A stretch of 64,000 bases of DNA from Qipengyuania marincola (GTDB taxonomy: Bacteria > Pseudomonadota > Alphaproteobacteria > Sphingomonadales > Sphingomonadaceae): NCBI RefSeq assembly GCF_029688625.1, contig NZ_JARULC010000002.1, positions 310,001 to 374,000 of the forward strand. Reading direction: 5' to 3'. A model generated the notes under the pieces. The model had not been told where the DNA came from. It was given only the letters and a program-made list of their open reading frames with translations, and made no database searches. How positions within the stretch are numbered: position 1 is the stretch's first letter; the number at the start of each line of letters is the position of its first letter. Shown piece after piece: positions 1 through 7,811 of this stretch. A program made the translations under genes and the position numbers.

Positions 1-197
1 TCCTGCTGCGGTTCCATCCGCGCTTCGAACCACGCATTCTCCGCTTCGAGATGCTCGAGCACGCCCTTGTCCTCGACCGTCGGATAGCCGGGGTCGCGCA
101 GCCAAGCGTAGGGATCGCCGATGGTGATCCCGTGATGCGAGTAGGAAAAGTCGCGTTTCTCGGCTTTGGGCGGCTCGGTGGGGCGGCTGGTCGAAAT
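1..197 (-). CDS. S9 family peptidase (oligopeptidase B / prolyl oligopeptidase type), N-terminus only
   Basis: Only the first 65 or so codons lie in the window. The frame reads DPYAWLRDPGYPTVEDKGVLE followed by a HLEAENAWFEARMEP-type stretch, the characteristic N-terminal propeller entry of S9A oligopeptidases, which cleave short peptides after basic residues or proline. The catalytic domain is off the left edge. An AAGGAG Shine-Dalgarno sits 7 nt before an in-frame ATT (codon at 195-197). No ATG, GTG or TTG occurs in this frame between the upstream stop and the conserved DPYAWLRD motif, so an ATT start is the best reading. A frameshift error or a leaderless start is the alternative. Confidence 0.72.
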   Translation of the reverse strand, partial: MSTSRPTEPPKAEKRDFSYSHHGITIGDPYAWLRDPGYPTVEDKGVLEHLEAENAWFEARMEPQQ

Positions 198-351
198 GGG
201 AGAACTCCTTGGCGTCGCAACGGGTGGAAATGGGTGCCGGTGAGGCGTAAGTGGGGCGCATGACCCTGCGCGCCCGACCTAAGATGGGTAGGGGCGCGCC
301 GCAAGCGCCGGTGCGACGATCCGGCCCGACGATTCGCAAAGGACCCCGCCC

Positions 352-2154
352 ATGCTCATGCAGACATACGAAGCCCGCCTCGATGGATTACGCAAGGAAC
401 TCGGCAAACGCGGCCTCGATGGCTTCGTGATCCCGATTTCCGACGAGCATATGAGCGAGTACGTCGGCAGCTATGCCCAGCGCCTCAAATGGCTGACCGG
501 CTTCGGCGGCAGCGCGGGCAGTGCGGTGGTGCTCAAGGATCGCGCCGCCATGTTCACCGATGGCCGCTACACTGTGCAGGTGCGAGAGCAGGTCGATGGC
601 AAGCTCTACGATTACGAGGACGTGCCCGCGACTTCGCCCGCGAAATGGATTGCAGAGACAGCACCCGAGGGCGCCACCATCGGCTATGACGCCTGGCTTC
701 ACGGCATCGAATGGGCGGAAAGCGCGGAGAAGCTGTTCGCCAAGAAAGGCATCAAGCTGGTGCCGGTGGACGGCAATCCGATCGACGCGATTTGGGACGA
801 CCAGCCCGAACCCTCCAGCGCCGAAGCCGCGCCGCATGACGAAAAGCTAGCCGGCCGGTCCAGCGCGGACAAGCGCGCCGAGGTCGCCGACTGGCTGAAG
901 CGCGAGGGCTATGACGCGACCGTCGTGACAGCGCTCGATTCGGTAGCCTGGCTGCTCAATATGCGCGGCAAGGACGTCGACAACACGCCGGTCGCGCTGT
1001 CCTATGTGCTCGCCCATGCGGATGGTACGGCAGAATTGTTCATCGCGCCGGAGAAGGTGACGCCCGCCCTGTCGCAGCATCTCGGCAATGCGGTGACCGT
1101 GCGCCCACGCAGTGAATTCGAACCGGCACTCGCCGATCTCAAGGGCAAGACCGTCGCGGTCGACACGAACCGCGCGGTGGCAGGCATCTTCCATGCGCTG
1201 GAGGCAGGCGGCGCGAAGGTGGTGCGCGACGGCGATCCCACGATCATGCCCAAGGCAATCAAGACGCCTGCCGAGCAGCAGGGCCACCGCGATGCGCAGG
1301 CGCGCGACGGGGTTGCGGTCAGCCGCTTCCTGCGCTGGCTCGGCATCGAGGCGCCCAAGGGCGGCGTGGACGAACTTGCCGCCGCCGCCAAGCTGCGCGA
1401 ATTCCGCGAGGACTGCGGCATCCTGCGCGATGCGAGCTTCGACACGATCAGCGCCGCCGCCGGACACGCCGCGCTGCCGCATTACAAGGTGGACGAGGAC
1501 AGCAATATCCCGATCCCGCCGTCCTCGATCTATCTCGTCGATTCCGGCGGCCAGTATGACGACGGCACAACGGACATTACGCGCACGGTGTGGATCGGCC
1601 CCGGCGAGCCGAGCGCCGAGATGATCGAGCGCAATACCCGCGTGCTGAAGGGTCATATCCAGCTGGCGATGCAGTATTTCCCCGACCAGACGACCGGCGG
1701 CGCGCTCGACGCGCTGGCGCGCATGCATCTGTGGCAGGGCGGCGTCGATTACGGCCACGGCACCGGCCACGGCGTCGGCAGCTATCTCTCGGTCCATGAA
1801 GGGCCGCAACGCATCAGCAAGCCGGGCGGGGCCTTTCCCGGCACCGAAACGCCGCTGAGCGAAGGCATGATCCTCTCCAATGAGCCCGGTTACTACAAGC
1901 CCGGCGAATACGGCATCCGGATCGAAAACCTCGTCCTGGTGGTCGAGGCGCCGATCGCGAGCGAAGGCAAGTATCTCGGCTTCGAGACACTGACCTTCGT
2001 TCCGCTCGACCGGACGCTGGTGGACAAGGACCTGCTGACCGAGGCCGAGATCGGCTGGTGGAACCGCTATCACGAGCAGGTCGAGGCGATTCTCGGCCCG
2101 CAGATGGAGGGCGAGGAACTCGACTGGCTCAAGGAGCAGTGCGCGCCCTTGTAG
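352..2154 (+). CDS. pepP: Aminopeptidase P family protein (M24, Xaa-Pro aminopeptidase)
   Basis: Predicted cytosolic dimetal peptidase that removes an N-terminal residue preceding proline. At 600 aa it is the long three-domain form, with two creatinase-like N-terminal domains (about 5-140 and 160-300) and a C-terminal pita-bread catalytic domain (about 315-540), rather than the 440-aa E. coli form. The five metal ligands are visible as D397 and D408 (VDSGG...DGTTDITR), H469 (HGTGHGVG), E511 (NEPGYY) and E525 (GIRIENL), with the second histidine H482 in VHEGP. The start at 352 follows AAAGGA by 8 nt; an in-frame ATG two codons later is an alternative. It is transcribed away from the S9 peptidase, so two peptidases share a divergent control region. 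Confidence 0.93.
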   Translation: MLMQTYEARLDGLRKELGKRGLDGFVIPISDEHMSEYVGSYAQRLKWLTGFGGSAGSAVVLKDRAAMFTDGRYTVQVREQVDGKLYDYEDVPATSPAKWIAETAPEGATIGYDAWLHGIEWAESAEKLFAKKGIKLVPVDGNPIDAIWDDQPEPSSAEAAPHDEKLAGRSSADKRAEVADWLKREGYDATVVTALDSVAWLLNMRGKDVDNTPVALSYVLAHADGTAELFIAPEKVTPALSQHLGNAVTVRPRSEFEPALADLKGKTVAVDTNRAVAGIFHALEAGGAKVVRDGDPTIMPKAIKTPAEQQGHRDAQARDGVAVSRFLRWLGIEAPKGGVDELAAAAKLREFREDCGILRDASFDTISAAAGHAALPHYKVDEDSNIPIPPSSIYLVDSGGQYDDGTTDITRTVWIGPGEPSAEMIERNTRVLKGHIQLAMQYFPDQTTGGALDALARMHLWQGGVDYGHGTGHGVGSYLSVHEGPQRISKPGGAFPGTETPLSEGMILSNEPGYYKPGEYGIRIENLVLVVEAPIASEGKYLGFETLTFVPLDRTLVDKDLLTEAEIGWWNRYHEQVEAILGPQMEGEELDWLKEQCAPL

Positions 2155-2226
2155 GGGATCCTTTGTTCCTGTAATGTTCTCCAGGAATCGAAAGCGGTCG
2201 CGAGTCGCTGACAGAGGAGAAATGCC

Positions 2227-2622
2227 ATGATCGGTTACGTTACGCTGGGAAGCCAGGACCTCGAACGCTCGGCCAAATTCTACGATCCGATCGCCGCCGA
2301 AATGGGCGTCGGGCGGATGATGGAATTCCCGACCTTCATCGCGTGGGGCGATGCCAATGGTGCGCCGGGCATCGCGGCGACCAAGCCCTATGACGGCAAT
2401 GCGCCGAGCGTCGGCAATGGTGTGATGGTGGCGCTGCAATGTAAGGACCGCGATCAGGTCAAGCGCCTGCACGAGCTGGCGCTGGCCAATGGCGGCAGCG
2501 ACGAGGGCGAGCCGGGTCCGCGTGGTGAGCCGGACGAGAACGGCATGGTGTTCTACGCCGCTTACTTCCGCGATCCGGACGGCAACAAGCTCAACGCCTT
2601 CCTGATGGACAAGGCCGAATGA
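2227..2622 (+). CDS. VOC family protein (glyoxalase/bleomycin-resistance fold)
   Basis: 131-aa single vicinal-oxygen-chelate domain beginning MIGYVTLGSQDLERSAKFYD and ending with the typical YFRDPDGNKLNAF strand. These small enzymes use beta-alpha-beta-beta-beta modules to bind a divalent metal; substrate cannot be read from sequence. A strong GAGGAG precedes the ATG by about 6 nt. The stop overlaps the next gene's start (ATGA at 2619-2622), indicating translational coupling with the cupin protein and possibly a joint role on a small oxidised metabolite. Confidence 0.88.
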   Translation: MIGYVTLGSQDLERSAKFYDPIAAEMGVGRMMEFPTFIAWGDANGAPGIAATKPYDGNAPSVGNGVMVALQCKDRDQVKRLHELALANGGSDEGEPGPRGEPDENGMVFYAAYFRDPDGNKLNAFLMDKAE

Positions 2623-3023
2623 GCGAGGACCCGCGCCGGCTGGCCGAGAGCTTCGTACATCTCGGCCTCGGCGCGACGGCCGTGCCGCAACCGCCGTTCG
2701 AAGGCGGGATGGAATGGTACGAAGGCTATGGCCAGCGCCACGGCGCGGACGGGCGCGAGGGGCGACTGGTCAGCCAGTATACTTTCTCCGAGGACTGGGA
2801 CAGCTGGGAGATGCATCCTCACGGTGACGAAGTGGTGATCTGCACTGCAGGCCGAATGATCCTGACGCAGGAATTTCCCGACGGCCGACAGCAGCAAGTG
2901 GCGCTGGAAGCGGGGGAATATGCGATCAACGCGCCGGGCATCTGGCATACGGCCGATGTCGAGGGCAACGCCACCGCAATCTTCATCACGGCTGGCGAGA
3001 GCACTCAGCACCGCCCGCGCTAG
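2619..3023 (+). CDS. Cupin domain-containing protein
   Basis: 134 aa. A single cupin barrel with metal-site segments MHPHGDEVVICTAGR (motif 1, about residues 67-81) and the motif 2 region GEYAINAPGIWHTADV (about 100-115). Function in this family ranges from dioxygenases and isomerases to sugar-binding proteins, so no substrate is assigned. It is coupled to the preceding VOC gene by a 4-nt overlap, so the two are almost certainly co-translated. Confidence 0.82.
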   Translation: MSEDPRRLAESFVHLGLGATAVPQPPFEGGMEWYEGYGQRHGADGREGRLVSQYTFSEDWDSWEMHPHGDEVVICTAGRMILTQEFPDGRQQQVALEAGEYAINAPGIWHTADVEGNATAIFITAGESTQHRPR

Positions 3024-3062
3024 GGCAGCGCTTTGCGCACGGATGAACGCCCCCCGCTGCCT

Positions 3063-3080
3063 GTTACAATCCGTTACAAT
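3063..3080 (+). promoter_or_regulatory. Tandem direct repeat GTTACAAT-CC-GTTACAAT (candidate response-regulator box)
   Basis: Two perfect GTTACAAT octamers lie 10 bp apart start-to-start, about 130 nt upstream of the EF-hand gene and in otherwise GC-rich DNA. Head-to-tail half sites with roughly one helical turn spacing are the usual architecture for OmpR/PhoB-family regulators. Such a regulator is encoded just downstream (3937-4674), so autoregulation is the natural hypothesis. Assignment is inference; the repeat itself is seen directly. Confidence 0.5.
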
Positions 3081-3133
3081 TCCCCCGCGATCCGGGATAT
3101 TGCTGCGACATGGCGCGCCTAGAAAGGGCACAC

Positions 3134-3183
3134 GAGCTGCGGCGGTGTTTCCGGTCTTCCTCCCCCTCCCGCCGTCGCAGCTC
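3134..3183 (+). other. Inverted repeat / hairpin in the 5' leader of the EF-hand gene
   Basis: GAGCTGCG (3134-3141) is exactly complementary to CGCAGCTC (3176-3183), and the stem can be extended with GCGG/CCGC on the inner side. The loop contains a pyrimidine-rich TCCTCCCCCTCCC stretch that could pair with a Shine-Dalgarno. It lies about 30 nt upstream of the start codon, so it could be a leader regulatory structure. There is no T-tract, so a terminator is less likely. Confidence 0.4.
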
Positions 3184-3212
3184 TCCGATTTGAACGCTTA
3201 CGGAGATTTGCC

Positions 3213-3890
3213 ATGCGCAAGACTATTTTTTTCCTTTCCGCCGCCGTCCTCGCCCTGACCGGCGGCGTCGCTTATGCCCACAATCACGGCGAACGCGCCG
3301 ATACCAATGGCGATGGCGTGATCACCCAGGCAGAAATCCAGGCCCGGGCCGACGACCGCTTCGCCCGCATGGACAGCAATTCGGACGGCGTGCTGGATAC
3401 CGCCGACCGCCAGGCCCGAATGGCCGAGCGCTTTGCCCGCATCGACGCCGATAATGACGGTGAGATAACGCAGGCCGAAATGCAGACCGCCCGCGAAGCC
3501 CGTCGCGAAAATCGCGCAGAGCGAATGGCCGAACGCGGTATCGAGCGTGGCGACCGCATGGGCCGACGTGGCGGCAATCGCGCCGATCGCATGGCCGCCC
3601 GCTTCGCAGCAGCCGATACGGACAATTCCGGCGGCCTGACCATGGCCGAGATGCAGGCGATGCACGAGGCCCGCGGCGAACGCGGCCATCGCGGGAAGCG
3701 CGGCATGAACCGGATGGCTCGCATCGATACCAATGGCGATCAGACCATCACCAAGGCGGAATTCGACGCCGGTATCGCTGCTCGTTTCGCCCGGCTCGAT
3801 ACGGATGGCAACGGTCAGGTCACTGCCGAGGAGCGCGAAGCCGCGAAGGCCGAACGTCGCGCCAGGTGGCAGGAACGCCGCGGCCAGTAA
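3213..3890 (+). CDS. Secreted EF-hand protein with six calcium-binding loops
   Basis: 225 aa with a Sec signal peptide (hydrophobic 5-18, probable cleavage after AYA near residue 22). Six canonical 12-residue EF loops are visible, starting at D30, D54, D78, D135, D172 and D196 (for example DTNGDGVITQAE and DTDGNGQVTAEE), separated by Arg/Met-rich helices. The second loop ends in Asp rather than the usual Glu and would bind weakly. Expected to buffer or sense Ca2+ in the periplasm. It sits immediately upstream of an OmpR-type regulator and histidine kinase on the same strand (46 nt gap), suggesting a calcium-responsive module. Confidence 0.9.
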   Translation: MRKTIFFLSAAVLALTGGVAYAHNHGERADTNGDGVITQAEIQARADDRFARMDSNSDGVLDTADRQARMAERFARIDADNDGEITQAEMQTAREARRENRAERMAERGIERGDRMGRRGGNRADRMAARFAAADTDNSGGLTMAEMQAMHEARGERGHRGKRGMNRMARIDTNGDQTITKAEFDAGIAARFARLDTDGNGQVTAEEREAAKAERRARWQERRGQ

Positions 3891-3936
3891 GCGCTTGATC
3901 GCTGGCCGATGCACCCGTTAGGCGCGCCGAAGACTC

Positions 3937-4674
3937 ATGACGACCGACACCGCGCCCACCACTCTCCTGCTTGTCGACGACGAGCCGGGACTGCGGGAAC
4001 CCCTGGCGGAATATCTCTCCGGCCAGGGGTTTTCCGTGCTCGAGGCGGAAAGCGCCGCGGCAGCCCGCACGAAGCTCGCCGAAACGACTCCCGATCTCGT
4101 CCTGCTCGACATCATGATGCCGGGTGAGGACGGGTTGTCGCTGTGCCGACATTTTGTCGAGACGCGCGACCTGCCCGTTATCCTGCTGACGGCGCGCGGC
4201 GAGGCGACCGACCGCATCGTGGGCCTCGAAATCGGGGCTGACGACTACGTTACCAAGCCCTTCGAGCCACGCGAACTGGTTGCGCGCATCCGCTCGGTGT
4301 TGCGCCGGGCCGAGCGCGCACCAGCTCCCATCGAAGAGAACCCCGTCTATCGGTTCGAGGGTTGGGCACTCGACCCGCTCAAACGCAAGCTCACAGATCC
4401 GGACGGCACGACCGTGCCCCTTTCGACCGCCGAATTCCGCATGCTGCGCGCTTTTTGCGATCATCCCCGCCAGGTGCTCGACCGCGACCGGCTGCTCGAC
4501 ATGGTGCAGGGCCGCGAGGCGCAATTGTTCGACCGTGCGGTCGACAATCAGGTCAGCCGCCTGCGCCGCAAGATCGAGACCGATAGCCGCAATCCGCAGC
4601 TGATCCAGACCGTGCGCGGAGGAGGATATCGACTGGCCGCCGACGTCACCCGCACGGTGCGCCCCGCCGAATGA
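3937..4674 (+). CDS. OmpR/PhoB-family response regulator
   Basis: 245 aa. Receiver domain about 9-122 with acidic pocket D14/D15, phospho-acceptor D58 (VLLDIMMPGEDG), T85 and K107 (TKPF). A winged-helix DNA-binding domain occupies about 140-238, ending in the usual RGGGYRL turn. The stop overlaps the kinase start by 4 nt (4671-4674), making the two a coupled pair. The upstream EF-hand gene and the GTTACAAT direct repeat suggest it regulates its own locus, which is inference. Confidence 0.95.
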   Translation: MTTDTAPTTLLLVDDEPGLREPLAEYLSGQGFSVLEAESAAAARTKLAETTPDLVLLDIMMPGEDGLSLCRHFVETRDLPVILLTARGEATDRIVGLEIGADDYVTKPFEPRELVARIRSVLRRAERAPAPIEENPVYRFEGWALDPLKRKLTDPDGTTVPLSTAEFRMLRAFCDHPRQVLDRDRLLDMVQGREAQLFDRAVDNQVSRLRRKIETDSRNPQLIQTVRGGGYRLAADVTRTVRPAE

Positions 4675-6077
4675 GCCGCCTGCTGCCGAGGAGCCTGTTC
4701 GGGCAGGTCATGCTGGCGATGGCGGTCGCCTTGCTAGTCGCACAGGCAATTTCCACGACGCTGCTCTACCGCGCGGCCGAACAGCGCCGGGAGCTGGCAC
4801 TGGCCAATGCCGCCGCCTTCCAGCTGGTGACCGGCCAGGCCCGCGCCGAACGCGGACGCTACGGGCGCGGCTCGCGCTTCGATCGCCAGGGCAGCGGCGC
4901 GCTTGATGGTCCCCGCCTGCCCCGTCGCCTGCGCTATTCGGAAAGCGATTCGAACCCGCTCGCGCCGAGCGATACCCGCGTCGCCGATCGGGAGGCCGCG
5001 GTGCGGGGCGTACTCGCAGCCCAGGGCATCGCCATTGCCGACCTTGTGGTCGCCCGCCGACCGACGCTGTCCGATCCGTTGGTTGCCGAGGCCCGCGAGC
5101 GGTTTCCGCGTTTCGCCGCGCGGCTGCGGGACGCTCCGCCGGAAATGCTCGTCGTGGGCCTGCGTCAGCAGGGTAGCGACACATGGCAGGTCGCCCGCCT
5201 GCCGATCCCTCCGCGCGATCGCGCCATCGTGCGCACGCTGCTGTTCCAGACCCTCGTCCTCTTCATTGTGCTGTTCGGCCTGCTCTGGTTCGTCCTGCAC
5301 CGGATCACGCGGCCACTCGCCGCGCTGGCAGACAGTACGCGCCGCTTCGGCGGGGCGGGCAATGCGATCATTCCCGTCCACCCGAGCGGGCCCGACGACG
5401 TGCGCGATCTGATCGAGGCGCAGAATGCGATGCAGGCCCGGATCGGCGCCATGCTGGACGAGAAGGACGTGATGCTGGGCGCGATCGGCCACGATCTCAA
5501 GACCCCGCTCGCCGCGCTGCGTGTCCGGGTTGAAAGCGTGGATGACGATGTGGCCCGCGCACGGATGGTCGACAGTATCGAGGACATTACCCGCACGCTC
5601 GACGAAATCCTGCTGCTGGCCCGCCTCGGCCGCGCCGACCGGCCCGCAGAGCGGATCGACCTCTATGCGCTCCTGGTCTCGGTGGTCGAGGAATTCGAAG
5701 ACATGGGCGAGCCGGTCGTGCTGCTCGAAGGACAGCGCCTCGCCGCGCCGATCCATCTCACCTGGACCAAGCGGGCCGTCCGCAATCTTGTCTCCAATGC
5801 CTTGCGTTACGGTGGGTCGGCCGAGATTGCGCTCTATCGCGACGGGGATGAAGCGGTGATCAGCGTCGAGGATATGGGACCCGGCATCCCCGAAGGCCGC
5901 ATCGCCGAGATGCTCGAGCCCTTCACGCGCGGCGAAGGCAGTCGCAACCGGGCGACGGGCGGTGCAGGCCTTGGCCTCACGATCGCCCGCGCCATCGCGG
6001 AACAGCATGGCGGCAGGCTGGTGCTTTCGAATCGCGAATCGGGCGGCCTGCGCGCCGAATTGCGCGTTCCCGCTTAG
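4671..6077 (+). CDS. Sensor histidine kinase (HAMP, HisKA, HATPase_c)
   Basis: 468 aa inner-membrane kinase and partner of the regulator it overlaps. TM1 is near 10-28, a periplasmic Arg-rich loop follows to about 185, and TM2 lies near 188-208. HAMP (HRITRPLAALADS) and HisKA follow, with phospho-acceptor H274 in GHDLKTPLAALR. The ATP-binding region shows N376 (NLVSNALRYG), the DMGPGIPE G1 box and GGAGLGLTIARAI. Domain set is complete. The sensor loop has no recognised ligand domain; the neighbouring EF-hand protein makes Ca2+ or divalent-cation stress a reasonable guess. Confidence 0.93.
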   Translation: MSRLLPRSLFGQVMLAMAVALLVAQAISTTLLYRAAEQRRELALANAAAFQLVTGQARAERGRYGRGSRFDRQGSGALDGPRLPRRLRYSESDSNPLAPSDTRVADREAAVRGVLAAQGIAIADLVVARRPTLSDPLVAEARERFPRFAARLRDAPPEMLVVGLRQQGSDTWQVARLPIPPRDRAIVRTLLFQTLVLFIVLFGLLWFVLHRITRPLAALADSTRRFGGAGNAIIPVHPSGPDDVRDLIEAQNAMQARIGAMLDEKDVMLGAIGHDLKTPLAALRVRVESVDDDVARARMVDSIEDITRTLDEILLLARLGRADRPAERIDLYALLVSVVEEFEDMGEPVVLLEGQRLAAPIHLTWTKRAVRNLVSNALRYGGSAEIALYRDGDEAVISVEDMGPGIPEGRIAEMLEPFTRGEGSRNRATGGAGLGLTIARAIAEQHGGRLVLSNRESGGLRAELRVPA

Positions 6078-6086
6078 ACGACCGGA

Positions 6087-6158
6087 ACCGGCCCACCCCT
6101 CCTCCCGACCACCCAATAGGATACTGCAATGAGTGGTCGGGAGGGGGAGTGGGCCGGT
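6087..6158. repeat. Long interspersed palindrome, copy 1 (26-nt arms)
   Basis: Arms 6087-6112 and 6133-6158 are complementary at 24 of 26 positions, with a 20-nt loop 6113-6132. Position is between the convergent kinase and HerA-like genes. The arm tip CCCGACCAC and the loop core TAGGATAC resemble the palindrome at 21787-21869 read on the opposite strand (GGCCACCCATAAGATAC). The two therefore look like copies of one palindromic element. It may also work as a bidirectional terminator; there is no T-tract. Confidence 0.7.
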
Positions 6159-6175
6159 GCCGCGAACCTAGAATA

Positions 6176-7702
6176 CTACCGCATTAGACCGCCAATGATA
6201 TTGCGCACGAATGCATTGAGACCTGTGCGGACGGGGTCGGCGCTCGACTTCTTGCCTAGGACGGCGGCCACGGCGACCGACGAGAGCGAACCGGCGGCTG
6301 CGCGCGCTGCCGCCTTGCCGGCCTTGCCCCACATGGACGGAGTCCTGCGTTCGCGCTTGGCCACTTCCTCGCGCCCTTTGCGCTCGACCTCTTCGGCCGT
6401 CGCCGCAGCATCGGCGGTCTTGGCCGCGAGCACTTCCTCGGCGCTCTCGCGATCCACCGCGTCATCGTACTTCCCGTCGAGATCGCTGACCGAGTTGATG
6501 ATCGCGCGCTCTTTTTCGGTCACCGGGCCGAGACGCGAGTGCGGTGGCTTGATCAGCGTGCGCTGAACGACACTTGGCGCGCCATCCTCGTCGAGCGTCG
6601 AGACCAGCGCCTCGCCCACCTTGAGTTCGGTGATCGCCTGCTCGACATCGAGCTCGGGATTGATCCGAAAGGTTTCCGCCGCCGCCTTGATCGCCCGCTG
6701 GTCGCGCGGTGTGAAGGCGCGCAGGGCGTGCTGGACGCGGTTGCCGAGCTGGCCGGCGATCTTTTCCGGAATATCGATCGGGTTCTGCGTCACGAAATAG
6801 ACGCCGACGCCCTTCGAACGGATCAGGCGCACCACCTGCTCGACCTTGTCTTCCAGCGCTTCCGGTGCGTCATCGAACAGCAGGTGCGCCTCGTCAAAGA
6901 AGAACACCAGCTTCGGCTTGTCCGGATCGCCCACCTCGGGCAGCGTTTCGAACAGCTCGGCGAGCAGCCACAGCAGGAAGGTCGCGTAGAGCTTGGGGCT
7001 GCGCATCAGCTTGTCGGCGGCGAGGATGTTGACGATCCCGCGGCCCTGTTCGTCGGTCCGCAGGAAATCCTCGATCTCGAGCGCGGGCTCGCCGAAGAAC
7101 CGGTCTGCGCCCTGGCTTTCGAAACTCAGCAACTGGCGCTGGATCGCGCCGACGCTGGCCTTGGACACGTTGCCATATGTGCCCGAGAGTTCGCTCGCAT
7201 TCTCATAGGCGAAGCTCAGCATCGCCTGAAGATCGCCGAGATCGAGCAGGAGCAGGTTGTTCTCGTCCGCATAGCGGAACACGATGTTCAGGACGCCTTC
7301 CTGCGTTTCATTGAGGTCGAGGAGACGCGCCAGCAGCAGTGGGCCCATTTCCGAGATCGTGGTCCGGATCGGGAAGCCCTTCTCGCCATAGAGATCCCAG
7401 AACACCGCCGCATTGTCGGCATAGGCATAGTCGTCCATGCCCAGTTCCTTTGCCCGGCCTTCCAGCTTGTCGGCATGCTTGAACTGCGGCGATCCGGCCA
7501 TCGCGATGCCGGACAGGTCGCCCTTCACATCAGCCACGAAGACCGGCACGCCATTGGCGGCAAAGCTTTCGGCAAGGCCCTGCAGGGTGACGGTCTTGCC
7601 GGTCCCGGTCGCACCCGCGATCAGGCCGTGGCGGTTGGCCTGCGCCAATTGCAGGTGCTGCTTCTCGCCATTGCCACCCAGTCCCAGAAAAATCGTGCTC
7701 AT
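6176..7702 (-). CDS. HerA-like ATPase, DUF853 (YjgR) family
   Basis: 508 aa. Starts [12 protein letters not shown], followed at once by the Walker A GATGTGKT (30-37); a Walker B-like [15 protein letters not shown] is near 245-260. The family is related to the HerA/FtsK translocases, but its cellular role is unsettled. An Ala/Lys/Glu-rich linker and hydrophobic tail end the protein. The frame stays open to 7834, but that extension reads through the divergent pabB promoter and does not resemble family members, so the ATG at 7702 is chosen. It diverges from pabBC with about 110 nt between them. Confidence 0.87.
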   Translation of the reverse strand: MSTIFLGLGGNGEKQHLQLAQANRHGLIAGATGTGKTVTLQGLAESFAANGVPVFVADVKGDLSGIAMAGSPQFKHADKLEGRAKELGMDDYAYADNAAVFWDLYGEKGFPIRTTISEMGPLLLARLLDLNETQEGVLNIVFRYADENNLLLLDLGDLQAMLSFAYENASELSGTYGNVSKASVGAIQRQLLSFESQGADRFFGEPALEIEDFLRTDEQGRGIVNILAADKLMRSPKLYATFLLWLLAELFETLPEVGDPDKPKLVFFFDEAHLLFDDAPEALEDKVEQVVRLIRSKGVGVYFVTQNPIDIPEKIAGQLGNRVQHALRAFTPRDQRAIKAAAETFRINPELDVEQAITELKVGEALVSTLDEDGAPSVVQRTLIKPPHSRLGPVTEKERAIINSVSDLDGKYDDAVDRESAEEVLAAKTADAAATAEEVERKGREEVAKRERRTPSMWGKAGKAAARAAAGSLSSVAVAAVLGKKSSADPVRTGLNAFVRNIIGGLMR

Positions 7703-7811
7703 GAAACGCCCGCTCCGCCTGTCTTCGGTCGAGGCGGTGTGGCGCAGGGCGCCGCGCAAGGTCAAGCTATCCCTCGACAGCGCTGCACCAGCGGGTAAAG
7801 GCTGTGACCTG

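Noticed and set aside
847-2472. 541-aa minus-strand frame opposite the aminopeptidase P gene
   Set aside because: Shadow frame with the Arg/His-rich composition of antisense translation; spans into the VOC gene.
6539-7798. 419-aa plus-strand frame opposite the HerA-like gene
   Set aside because: Mirror frame; the minus strand carries Walker A and DEAH-like motifs.
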